From Candidatus Paceibacter sp. (GTDB taxonomy: Bacteria; Patescibacteriota; Patescibacteriia; DYGC01): 40,262 nt of DNA. Position 1 is the stretch's first letter. The number at the start of each line of letters is the position of its first letter. Where the stretch lies: assembly GCA_020724925.1 (NCBI GenBank), contig DYGC01000003.1:1-40262 (forward strand). The letters run 5' to 3'. Under the pieces are notes generated by a model. That model was not told the DNA's origin and ran no database searches. It saw only the letters and a program-made list of their open reading frames with translations. The translations under genes and the position numbers were made by a program. This document shows, in pieces, positions 8,861 to 17,804 of this stretch.

Positions 8861-10197
8861 TTTACAAAATCAAACAACTTTTGAAAAAGATTTTACCGAA
8901 ATGGGTGATGCGTTTGTATCATTGGAAATTGGCGGTTTTGGCCAATCTGCTTTATGGTTTTCCCTCGGAGAAAATGATTATTATTGGGGTGACTGGTACC
9001 AACGGCAAATCCAGCACCGTGGAGATGATCGCTCGTTTAATTGAAGCTAGCGGTTATAAAGTCGGTTTTACTTCCACTGTTAAAATCAAAATCGCTGACA
9101 AAGAATTTTTAAATAAAAGTAAGATGACCATGCAGGGCCGTTTTGCTTTGCAAAAATCATTGAAACAAATGGTTAAAGCCGGCTGCCAATATGCGGTGGT
9201 GGAAACATCTTCTCAGGGTTTGGAGCAATTTCGTCATTTGGGAATCAATTATGATGTGGCGGTATTTACCAATTTAACGCCGGAACACATTGAAGCGCAC
9301 GGTGGTTTTGAAAATTACAAAAAAGCCAAGGGACGTTTGTTTGAGCATTTGAATAATAAAAATCGTAAAAATTTATTCGGACGACTTTGGGAAAAATGCT
9401 CGGTTATCAATGTGGCCGATGAGCACGCCGCTTATTATTTGAGTTTTCAAGCGGATAAAAAATATGGATTCGCTTTGGATAAAATTTATGATGCCAGCTT
9501 GGCTGAGAAGCTTAATCGTTTGTTGCTTTGCGAGCGTTATGAGTTGTCTTTGCAAGGTGCCAAGTTTTGGTTGAAAGATGAGGAATATCAAATACCGTTG
9601 TTGGGAAAATTTAATATCAAAAATGCTTTGTGTGCTTTAGCGGTGGCTAAATATTTACAGTTGGATGAATCAAAAGTAAAGAAAGCTTTGGCGGAATTGC
9701 CGATTATTCCGGGAAGAATGGAATTGATTAACGAAGGCCAGAATTTTACGGTTTTGGTGGATTACGCACCGGATCCGGCTTCGTTTGAGCAGCTTTATCA
9801 GGCTATTAAATTGTTGTCGCATAATAGAATCATTCATGTCTTTGGCAGTTGCGGTGGTGGTAGGGACGTGGCGCGGCGCCCGATTTTGGGACGTATGGCC
9901 GGCGAGTGGGCGGATTATTGTATTGTCACCAATGAAGATCCTTATGATGATGATCCGCAAGAAATTATTGATCAGGTGGCGGCCGGTTGTTTGGAAAAAG
10001 GAAAAATATTAAATGAAAACTTATTTAAGATTTTAAATCGTCGTGATGCCATTAAAAAAGCGATGTCTTTGGCGCAGGCCGGCGATTTGGTGGTAATGAC
10101 CGGCAAAGGCGCCGAGCAGGCGATTATGTTGGCCAATGGCACGCGCGAGGATTGGGACGAACGGGAAGAGGCACGGAAGGCGCTACGTGGTGTGTAA
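8857..10197 (+). CDS. murE: UDP-N-acetylmuramyl-tripeptide synthetase (Mur ligase)
   Basis: GVTGTNGKSSTVEMI, ETSSQGLEQFRHLGINYDVAVFTNLTPEHIEAHG, GRMELINEG, VLVDYAPDP, VTNEDPYDDDPQEI, GKGAEQAI. Confidence 0.9.
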   Translation: MIYKIKQLLKKILPKWVMRLYHWKLAVLANLLYGFPSEKMIIIGVTGTNGKSSTVEMIARLIEASGYKVGFTSTVKIKIADKEFLNKSKMTMQGRFALQKSLKQMVKAGCQYAVVETSSQGLEQFRHLGINYDVAVFTNLTPEHIEAHGGFENYKKAKGRLFEHLNNKNRKNLFGRLWEKCSVINVADEHAAYYLSFQADKKYGFALDKIYDASLAEKLNRLLLCERYELSLQGAKFWLKDEEYQIPLLGKFNIKNALCALAVAKYLQLDESKVKKALAELPIIPGRMELINEGQNFTVLVDYAPDPASFEQLYQAIKLLSHNRIIHVFGSCGGGRDVARRPILGRMAGEWADYCIVTNEDPYDDDPQEIIDQVAAGCLEKGKILNENLFKILNRRDAIKKAMSLAQAGDLVVMTGKGAEQAIMLANGTREDWDEREEARKALRGV

Positions 10198-10311
10198 GTC
10201 ATTCCAGAAAATTTTGAACATAGTGAAAAATTTGTCTGGAATCCCGTGATAGTAAGATTAGCTTCGCCCACGGGATTCCGGGCTCTCGCCATCGGCTCGC
10301 CCCGGAATGAC
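10198..10311. repeat. Composite REP-like element: three consecutive hairpins bounded by GTCATTCC/GGAATGAC
   Basis: Stems: attccaga (10201)/tctggaat; gaatcccgtg/cacgggattc; attccggg/cccggaat; outer ends gtcattcc/ggaatgac are reverse complements. Starts on the base after the murE stop. Confidence 0.8.
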
Positions 10312-10368
10312 AGGATGACAAGGCCAACGTACAAAGAAAATATTTAATAAAAATTAAACCATATACCC

Positions 10369-13362
10369 ATGCAAACCTACGCTGAATCATTGGAAAACCT
10401 CAATCCCGAGCAACGCCGCGCCGTGGAGTGCGTTGATAAACATTTGTTGATCGTGGCCGGCGCGGGGACGGGAAAAACGCAATTGGTGACCACCAAGATC
10501 GCTCATTTTTTAATGAATGATTTGGCGCGTGCCAACCAAATTCTGGCCTTGGCTTTCAATGATGATGCCGCCGACGAAATGGAGGCGCGAGTAATGGGTT
10601 ATTTGCCTTTGAGTTACGCCACCGATGATTTTTGGATTAAAACTTTTCACGCTTTTGGTGAAAGAATTTTGCGGGAAAACGCTTTTGAAGTTGGTTTGGG
10701 CAATGATTTTAAAGTTTTAAATAAAACCGAGCAATATTTATTGGTTTATCGCAACTGGTCGCGCTTTAAAGTTCGTCACATTGAGAAAAAAGGCAGCACC
10801 ATCACCTTGGTTAAAGCTTTGGTGGATTTTTTCCAGGATTGCAAACGGGAATTGATTACACCGGAAGATTATTGGCAGTGGACCGAAGATTGGCGTTTGA
10901 ATAAAGATCTGGCCAAGTTTTACAAACAAAATTTTAATCTGAATTATGATGAGGACGAGGCGCCCACCATGTCCGAAATTAAGGAAACGTATGAAGATCA
11001 CCGCGAACGCGCCGAAGCCTACGCTTTGTATCAAAAAATTCTTTTGGAAAATAATGCCATTGATTTCAGTGATATGTTGTTTCACGCTTATTTTTTGTTA
11101 AAAGATAAACCGTTGATTCGTCGTAAATATCAGGAGCAGTTTAAATATATTATCGTCGATGAATTTCAGGATACGGATTTTTTGCAATATGAATTGGTAA
11201 AAATGTTGTTGTCCGGCAAGAATCATTTGACCGTGGTGGGTGATGATGATCAATCTATTTATCGTTTTAGAGGAGCGTCCATTTATAATATTTTGCAATT
11301 TAAGGAAGATTTTCCGGAAGCGGAAGAAGTATTTTTGACCACCAATTATCGGAGCGGGCAAGAAGTTTTGGATTTGTCCTATCAATCCATTCAATATAAT
11401 AATCCGGAGCGTTTGGAAGTTAAATTGAATAACAGCAAGCGTTTACTTTCCAAGGAAAAGAAACATTCCAATGTCGAAGTTGCCGGTTTTAACACTGACG
11501 CCGATGAAATGGAATTCTTGATCAAACAAATTGTTCAGTTGTCCAAAGAACAAGAAGATTTTCAATGGAAGGACGTGGCGGTGCTCGCTCGCACTCACGC
11601 CGCCCTGGATACGGCCGCTAAAGCCTTGGAAGAAGCGGGCGTTCCTTATTGTTTGTATTCCGCCAAGGGTTTGTATAATAAAAACGCAGTTTTGGATGTT
11701 TTGAATTATTTGAAATTATTGGATGATTATCATGAAAGCACGGCGATGTTCCGTGTTTTATCATTGAGTATTTTTGATTTGCCGCGCGAGGACATCATCA
11801 AATTGAATCATTATTCCAAACAAAATCAGATTTCCTTGTGGGAAACTTGCAAACAAGCGGCGACTTTACCTTTAAATGACGGCAGTTTGGAAAAAATCAG
11901 CAAGATTTTACATTTGATTGAAAAACACAGTGCTCAAGTTAAAGATAAGAGTGTCGGACAAATCATTTTGAATTTTTTAACCGATAGCGATTATTTGAAA
12001 GATTTGTTGCGTGAAGAAAACGAACAAACCAAAGAGAGCTTGAAACATTTGCAAACCTTGTTTGAGAAAATCAAAAAGTTTGAGAGCAGTACTTTGGATG
12101 CCAGTTTGCCGGTTTTTATCGCCAATTTGCAGTTGGAATTGGATTTGGGCGAGAGCGGCGATTTGGGCATTGATTTTGATTTGGGACCGGACGTCGTTTC
12201 TTTGTTGACGGCCCATGGTTCCAAAGGTTTGGAATTTAAACATGTTTTTGTGATTAATTTGGTCAATGACAGTTTCCCCGGATCCAATCGTGATCGTGGT
12301 GGTTTGGATTTGCCTGACAGTTTGGTTAAAGAAAAAAGCAAGGATGAAAGTCATTATACCAAAAAGGAATTGCATTTGATGGAGGAGCGCCGTCTGTTTT
12401 ACGTGGCTTGCACGCGCGCCAAGGAATCATTATTTTTGACTTATTCCATTAAGCAAAGAAATTTAAAAAGAGATAAAAAACCGTCGGCGTTTTTGAGCGA
12501 ATTGGAATTGGATAAGGGTGATTTGCAAGATTTTGGTAAAGATTCTCTGAGCTTTTGGAAAACTTATGGCGCCGCCGATCGTTGGATGGCGGAAATCAAG
12601 CCCGGTGCCGAGCCGGTTTCGGCGTTGCCGACGCGTTATTCTTTCAGTAAATTGAAAACTTATTCCGAATGTCCTTATAAATACAAATTGCAACACATTT
12701 TGCGCGTGCCCACCAAACCGGCCGCGTCCTTGAGTTTTGGTCAAGCGATTCATCAAACTTTTGAAGCTTTTTGTAAAACTTTGATGGCCGGCGGACAAGT
12801 CAGTAAAAAGTTTTTATTGTCTTTGTTTGATAAATCCTGGGCGGCCAATGGCACCGGTTATGAATCTCCCCAACAAAAAGAGGAATATCATGAAAAAGGT
12901 TTGCAAATTATGGAAATGTTTTGGAACGATTATGAGAGCAATCATCCGAATGTTAAAGAAGTGGAAAAGCAAATCAATTGGAAATGGTCGGAAAAAGTCG
13001 CTTTGGAAGCGCGGCTGGACCGTTTGGATGTTTTGCCGGATGGAGCGTGGCGCGTGGTGGATTACAAAACCGGACGCGGTAAACAAAAAATCGATGATAG
13101 TTACAAGAAACAGTTGGTTTTATACGCTAAAGCGATGCAAGCACAGTATGGCGTTTTGCCCGCGGAAATCAAATTGATTTACGTGGAAGATTGGTTAGTA
13201 CACAATGTCAAAGTGACCGAAAAGGAAATCACGTCTTTGGATAAATGGGTGCAGGAAATTTTGGATGGAATCGCCGAGATGGATTATTCGCCCAATCCCA
13301 GCGAATTTAATTGCCAGTATTGTCCTTATCGTGATATTTGCGAATATAAAAAAGACACTTAA
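10369..13362 (+). CDS. UvrD/Rep-type superfamily 1 helicase with C-terminal PD-(D/E)XK nuclease and Cys cluster
   Basis: IVAGAGTGKTQLV (Walker A), YIIVDEFQDTD, VVGDDDQSIYRFRGA, TAHGSKGLEFKHVFV, RLFYVACTRAKE; C-terminal SECPYKYKL..., WRVVDYKTGRG, FNCQYCPYRDICEY. Confidence 0.9.
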   Translation: MQTYAESLENLNPEQRRAVECVDKHLLIVAGAGTGKTQLVTTKIAHFLMNDLARANQILALAFNDDAADEMEARVMGYLPLSYATDDFWIKTFHAFGERILRENAFEVGLGNDFKVLNKTEQYLLVYRNWSRFKVRHIEKKGSTITLVKALVDFFQDCKRELITPEDYWQWTEDWRLNKDLAKFYKQNFNLNYDEDEAPTMSEIKETYEDHRERAEAYALYQKILLENNAIDFSDMLFHAYFLLKDKPLIRRKYQEQFKYIIVDEFQDTDFLQYELVKMLLSGKNHLTVVGDDDQSIYRFRGASIYNILQFKEDFPEAEEVFLTTNYRSGQEVLDLSYQSIQYNNPERLEVKLNNSKRLLSKEKKHSNVEVAGFNTDADEMEFLIKQIVQLSKEQEDFQWKDVAVLARTHAALDTAAKALEEAGVPYCLYSAKGLYNKNAVLDVLNYLKLLDDYHESTAMFRVLSLSIFDLPREDIIKLNHYSKQNQISLWETCKQAATLPLNDGSLEKISKILHLIEKHSAQVKDKSVGQIILNFLTDSDYLKDLLREENEQTKESLKHLQTLFEKIKKFESSTLDASLPVFIANLQLELDLGESGDLGIDFDLGPDVVSLLTAHGSKGLEFKHVFVINLVNDSFPGSNRDRGGLDLPDSLVKEKSKDESHYTKKELHLMEERRLFYVACTRAKESLFLTYSIKQRNLKRDKKPSAFLSELELDKGDLQDFGKDSLSFWKTYGAADRWMAEIKPGAEPVSALPTRYSFSKLKTYSECPYKYKLQHILRVPTKPAASLSFGQAIHQTFEAFCKTLMAGGQVSKKFLLSLFDKSWAANGTGYESPQQKEEYHEKGLQIMEMFWNDYESNHPNVKEVEKQINWKWSEKVALEARLDRLDVLPDGAWRVVDYKTGRGKQKIDDSYKKQLVLYAKAMQAQYGVLPAEIKLIYVEDWLVHNVKVTEKEITSLDKWVQEILDGIAEMDYSPNPSEFNCQYCPYRDICEYKKDT

Positions 13363-13364
13363 TT

Positions 13365-13700
13365 ATGGCTAGAAAATTGATTGATCAATCAATTGGGAAT
13401 TTGATGCGGCGCGGCGCCGGCGGGGGCGCTGCCAAAATGGAGCAGTTGTTGCTGGCGCAGTTTTTGTATTATGCCAATGAAGAATTGAAAAAATATTTTC
13501 CCAAAATCAGTCAAAATGATTTGCGGGCGGTCTCGGTGCGCGGTAAAAGCTTGATGATTTCTTGTAGTCACGCCGTCTTGATTCAGGAATTGCGTGCCAA
13601 AGAAAAAATGATTTTAAAAGCCTTGGCCGAGAAAATGCCACAATTTCCCGTGACCGCGTTGCGCGGGCAAATTCGCAGTAATGAGGAGCGTTGGGAATAA
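13365..13700 (+). CDS. DUF721 (DciA-like) family protein
   Basis: About 110 aa; core VSVRGKSLMISCSHAVLIQELRAKEKMILKAL resembles DUF721 proteins. Confidence 0.6.
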   Translation: MARKLIDQSIGNLMRRGAGGGAAKMEQLLLAQFLYYANEELKKYFPKISQNDLRAVSVRGKSLMISCSHAVLIQELRAKEKMILKALAEKMPQFPVTALRGQIRSNEERWE

Positions 13701-13720
13701 CGGCGATTTTGTGCTATGAT
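13691..13720 (+). promoter_or_regulatory. Extended -10 promoter upstream of the membrane protein/proS
   Basis: TTGGGA (13691-13696), 18-bp spacer, TGC-TATGAT (-10 at 13715-13720). Confidence 0.45.
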
Positions 13721-13752
13721 GGTAGGAAGTTTAGATTTAAAAATTTTATACT

Positions 13753-14136
13753 ATGCCATTACGACAATATTTGGCGCTCTTGATTTTAAGCGCCGCTTTC
13801 AGCTGGGCGATGTGGTTTTGGGTTTTTTATTATTTTCAGCCGGAAGGCGGTTTCCTGCACCGTGCCCTGTTTTTCGTGACCTTGTTCTTTTCCGTGTTTT
13901 TAACGGCATTTTTGGTGAATTTCGCCTTGCGCTTGATTAATTTCTATAAAAAAAATAAGATTTTAGGGAAAGAGCTTAATTTGAGCTTTCAGCAGAGTTT
14001 GGCCTTTTCATTGTTATTGCTGGTAATTTTGATTTTACAGAGCTGGCGAGTGCTAACTTGGTGGAATACCTTGTTATTGCTGGCGGCCGTGATTATCTGG
14101 CAATTTTTATTGCGATTCAGCCGAAATTTTAATTAA
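13753..14136 (+). CDS. Small multi-pass membrane protein
   Basis: 127 aa with about four hydrophobic stretches. Chosen over the overlapping 13716..13940 frame because it fills the gap up to proS. Confidence 0.65.
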   Translation: MPLRQYLALLILSAAFSWAMWFWVFYYFQPEGGFLHRALFFVTLFFSVFLTAFLVNFALRLINFYKKNKILGKELNLSFQQSLAFSLLLLVILILQSWRVLTWWNTLLLLAAVIIWQFLLRFSRNFN

Positions 14137-14148
14137 TTTTCAAATATT

Positions 14149-15432
14149 ATGAAACAAAGTAAATTATTCGTAAAAAGCAGAAAAGAAGTGCAGAGTGAGG
14201 AAACCAGCATTAACGCTCAGTTATTATTAAAAGCCGGTTTCGTTGATAAACTGATGGCCGGTGTTTATACCTATTTGCCTTTAGGTTTGCGCGTTTTGGA
14301 TAAAATCAAAAACATTGTGCGCGAGGAAATGAATAAGGCGGGCGGTCAAGAAATTTTGATGCCGGCTTTAACTCCCAAGGAAATTTGGGTGCAAACCAAT
14401 CGTTGGGAAAATTTTGACGCTTTGTTCAAGTTGGAAAGTAATAATCATGAATATGCTTTGGGCGCGACCCATGAGGAAGTGGTGACGCCGTTATTACAGA
14501 AATTTACTTTTTCCTATAAAGATTTGCCGCAAGCGGTTTATCAAATTCAAACCAAATTCAGAAATGAAGCGCGCTCCAAATCCGGTTTGTTGCGTGGCCG
14601 CGAGTTTTCTATGAAGGATATGTACTCTTTCCATACTGATGAGGAAGATTTAAATCGTTATTATGCGGAAATGGAAAAAGTTTATGAAAAGGTTTGGGAA
14701 AGATTGGGAATTGGTCATATTACCGTAAAAACTTACGCTTCTGGTGGGGCTTTTTCCAAATATTCGCACGAATATCAGACTTTTGCACCGGTTGGTGAGG
14801 ATTTGGTTTATTATTGTCCGAAATGTAAGGTTGCTATCAATAAAGAAATTATTGAAGATTTGGAGCATGCGTGTCCGGAATGTCATGGTAAAGATTTGGA
14901 AGAGAAAACTTCCATTGAAGTTGGGAATATTTTTAAATTGATGACTAAATTCAGCGGGGCTTGTAATTTTAACTATACCGCCGCCGATGGCAGTGTGAAA
15001 CCGGTGATTATGGGTTGCTACGGTATCGGGCCAAGCCGATTGATGGGGACTTTGGCGGAAATTTATAATGATGCCAATGGCTTGATTTGGCCAAAAGCGG
15101 TCGCTCCTTTTCAAATTCACTTATTGTCATTGGGGGATCGTGATGAAAGCGTCCAAAACGAGATTATGAGCGCGGCGCAAAAATTGTATGAGCAATTGAC
15201 AGCTGCCGGTTGGGAGGTTTTATGGGATGACCGTGTGCAAGCCAGCAATGGTGAGAAATTTAAAGATAGTGATTTATTTGGGATCCCGCTCCGTTTGGTG
15301 CTTGGTAAGCAGTCTTTACAAGCGCAATCGGTTGAAGTAAAATTGAGAAATCAAGAAAACGGCGAATCATTGCCGATTTCGGAAGATTTGGAGAAAAAAT
15401 TAAAAGAAATTTACAATAATTATGCTGTTTGA
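14149..15432 (+). CDS. proS: Prolyl-tRNA synthetase (short form)
   Basis: LLLKAGFVDKLMAGVYTYLPLGLRVLDKI, LGATHEEVVTPLL, YQIQTKFRNEARSKSGLLRGREFSMKDMYSFH, GCYGIGPSRLMGTLAEI. 427 aa, too short for the large insertion domain. Confidence 0.95.
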   Translation: MKQSKLFVKSRKEVQSEETSINAQLLLKAGFVDKLMAGVYTYLPLGLRVLDKIKNIVREEMNKAGGQEILMPALTPKEIWVQTNRWENFDALFKLESNNHEYALGATHEEVVTPLLQKFTFSYKDLPQAVYQIQTKFRNEARSKSGLLRGREFSMKDMYSFHTDEEDLNRYYAEMEKVYEKVWERLGIGHITVKTYASGGAFSKYSHEYQTFAPVGEDLVYYCPKCKVAINKEIIEDLEHACPECHGKDLEEKTSIEVGNIFKLMTKFSGACNFNYTAADGSVKPVIMGCYGIGPSRLMGTLAEIYNDANGLIWPKAVAPFQIHLLSLGDRDESVQNEIMSAAQKLYEQLTAAGWEVLWDDRVQASNGEKFKDSDLFGIPLRLVLGKQSLQAQSVEVKLRNQENGESLPISEDLEKKLKEIYNNYAV

Positions 15433-16480
15433 TCGCTTGCTTAATCGTTTTTCCACGGATATTGGCCTGGATTTGGGAACCGGCTCCACTTTGATGTCTT
15501 TAAAAAATAAAGGCATTGTTATTAATGAGCCGTCCGTGGTAGCGGTTAACAGTCGCACTGAGCAAATCGTGTCCATTGGGCGCGAGGCCAGTAAGATGTT
15601 GGGGAAAACCCCGCCGTACATTACAGCAGTCAGGCCTTTAGACCATGGAGTGATTTCTGATTTTGAAATTACCGAGAAAATGTTGAAGTATTTTTTGGAT
15701 AAAATATATCAAGAATCATTTTCCGTTTTTCCTCGTCCCCGCGTGGTGGTTGGTGTTCCTTTGGACATCACTCCGGTGGAGAAGAAAGCGGTGGAAGACG
15801 CCGTTTTGTCCGCCGGAGCGAAGAGTGTTTTGTTAGTACAGAACGTGGTGGCGGCGGCTGTCGGGGCTGGCTTAAACATTCAAGATCCAGCTGGTAATAT
15901 GATTATTAGTTTAGGTGCTGGTTTAACAGAAATCGCAGTCTTGTCATTGAGCGGTGTAGTGACTTACAAAAGCATACCGATCGCCGGTGATATGCTGAAC
16001 ACTGATATTGTTCAGTATGTTAGAGAAAAATATTCTTTATTGATTGGTGACAAAATGGCCGAGAGTGCTAAACAAAAAATCACTAATTTGTTTGATAATA
16101 ATGAGATTTTATCAATGGATGTGCAGGGACGTGATTTGGTGACCGGTTTGCCAAAACAGGTTCATTTGACTAGTCATAACATGAAAGAGGCCTTGGCGAT
16201 TTCTTTGAAAAAAATCATCGCCGAAATTAAAAATACTTTAGAAGCCACTCCTCCGGAATTAATTGCTGATATTTATGAGAGGGGAATTGTTTTGTCCGGC
16301 GGTGGTGCTTTGATGAAAGGGATTGATAAGTTGATTTCCGATAATATTCAAATTCCAGTTACGATTACAGATGATCCATTGACCTGTACGATTAGGGGGA
16401 TTAGTTTACTTTTGGAAAATGATAATTTATTACAAGAAGTTAAAATTCCAACCAGTAAAGACGAAAGTTTGTTGCCATAG
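15422..16480 (+). CDS. mreB: Rod-shape determining protein MreB
   Basis: STDIGLDLGTGSTLMSLKNKGIVINEPSVVAV, ITPVEKKAVEDAVLSAGA, IVLSGGGALMKGID; 11-bp overlap with proS. Confidence 0.93.
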   Translation: MLFDRLLNRFSTDIGLDLGTGSTLMSLKNKGIVINEPSVVAVNSRTEQIVSIGREASKMLGKTPPYITAVRPLDHGVISDFEITEKMLKYFLDKIYQESFSVFPRPRVVVGVPLDITPVEKKAVEDAVLSAGAKSVLLVQNVVAAAVGAGLNIQDPAGNMIISLGAGLTEIAVLSLSGVVTYKSIPIAGDMLNTDIVQYVREKYSLLIGDKMAESAKQKITNLFDNNEILSMDVQGRDLVTGLPKQVHLTSHNMKEALAISLKKIIAEIKNTLEATPPELIADIYERGIVLSGGGALMKGIDKLISDNIQIPVTITDDPLTCTIRGISLLLENDNLLQEVKIPTSKDESLLP

Positions 16481-16504
16481 TTTTTATAAATCAGACTTTA
16501 AAAT

Positions 16505-17299
16505 ATGAGGCGTTGGATGAAAATTTTTGCTTGGGCAATGCTAACGATTTTCGTCATTCTTTTTTTGTTGGTGGTTTTTAATCGTTCGTATCTTTTGTTT
16601 GATAAAATTGTTTATCCGGTGCAAGGATTTTTATATAATCGCAGCCAGGGGATTCGTGATTTATATGACAACTGGAAAAATTTTCGGGAACTGGAAAAGG
16701 AAAATAAATTGTTAATGGAGAAAAACATTCAATTGGAATTGGCCAATAGCCAATTGTTATCTGCTAAGCAAGAAAATGATGAGTTGCGGACCCAGCTGAA
16801 TTATGTTACTGAAAACGCTTATAGTGTATTGGGGGCAGAAGTAATTGGCAAAAGCACATCACCTTATGAGCAGGTTTTGATTATTAATAAAGGGACAATT
16901 CACGGTGTTAAGCCCGGTTATCCGGCGGTCGTGGGCGAAGGCTATTTAATTGGAAAAATTATTGTTGCCCATAAAACTTATTCTTTATTACAATTATTGA
17001 TTGACAACAATAGTGCGGTGGCGGCGACTGTACAAAATATTGATAAAACCAGTGGTGTGGTGAATGGTGAGTATGGTTTAAGTTTACGCATGAATTTTAT
17101 TCCCCAAAATGAAAATGTGGTGGTTGGTGACAAGGTTATCAGCTCAGGTTTAGAAAAATACATTCCTCGTGGTTTATTGATTGGCGTGGTGGAGGAATTA
17201 AAAAGTGAACAAGGGGAACTTTTCAAGACCGCGGACATAAAAACAATGGTAGATTTTAATAAAATCACTTCCTTATTAATTTTGAAAAGCAATGATTAG
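16505..17299 (+). CDS. mreC: Rod-shape determining protein MreC
   Basis: N-terminal TM, coiled coil, then VLGAEVIGKSTSPYEQVLIINKGTIHGVKPGYPAVVGEGYLIGKI; follows mreB. Confidence 0.92.
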   Translation: MRRWMKIFAWAMLTIFVILFLLVVFNRSYLLFDKIVYPVQGFLYNRSQGIRDLYDNWKNFRELEKENKLLMEKNIQLELANSQLLSAKQENDELRTQLNYVTENAYSVLGAEVIGKSTSPYEQVLIINKGTIHGVKPGYPAVVGEGYLIGKIIVAHKTYSLLQLLIDNNSAVAATVQNIDKTSGVVNGEYGLSLRMNFIPQNENVVVGDKVISSGLEKYIPRGLLIGVVEELKSEQGELFKTADIKTMVDFNKITSLLILKSND

Positions 17300-17804
17300 A
17301 AATTTTTTAATAGTTTTAATGTTATCACTGATCTTGCTGTGGCAATTCAGTTTTTATAATTTTTTCAGTAATTTTTTACCAATTACTTTGGTTCTTCTGT
17401 TGTTATTTTTATTCTATTCTTATCGTCGTGGGGCTCAGTCATTGTTGATTGTTTCCATTATCAGTTTTGAATATTTTTCTGGCCATTTTTATGGTTATTA
17501 TGTTTTATTGTTTGTGATTTATTATTTTTTAATGAGTTTTTTATTAAGACATTTTTTGGTCAATCGTTCTCGTTTGAGTTTGGTGGTTGCTTTGTTCTTG
17601 AGTGAGATTTTTTACTGGATTTACAATCGGATTTTTCTGTGGCTGGAAAATTTAATATGGCAAAAAAAATATATTTATCCTTTTGATTATTATTTGTTAT
17701 TAAAAGATTTTTTCTTTAATTTGTTGATTATTTTAGCGCTGTATCAATTGGTGAAATATTTAAAAAATAAGTTTTGGTCCAGTAATGAAATCATCATTGC
17801 CTAA
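17292..17804 (+). CDS. mreD: MreD-like membrane protein
   Basis: 170-aa polytopic protein between mreC and PBP2; 8-bp overlap with mreC. Confidence 0.75.
   Translation: MIRNFLIVLMLSLILLWQFSFYNFFSNFLPITLVLLLLFLFYSYRRGAQSLLIVSIISFEYFSGHFYGYYVLLFVIYYFLMSFLLRHFLVNRSRLSLVVALFLSEIFYWIYNRIFLWLENLIWQKKYIYPFDYYLLLKDFFFNLLIILALYQLVKYLKNKFWSSNEIIIA

Noticed and set aside
9785-10012. 75-aa + frame inside murE
   Set aside because: Out-of-frame overlap with conserved murE motifs.
11977-12375. Minus-strand ORFs antisense to the UvrD helicase (also 10738, 11098, 12463, 12814)
   Set aside because: Shadow frames opposite a clear helicase.
13716-13940. 74-aa + ORF overlapping the membrane protein start
   Set aside because: The 13753..14136 frame is longer, membrane-like and fits the operon spacing.
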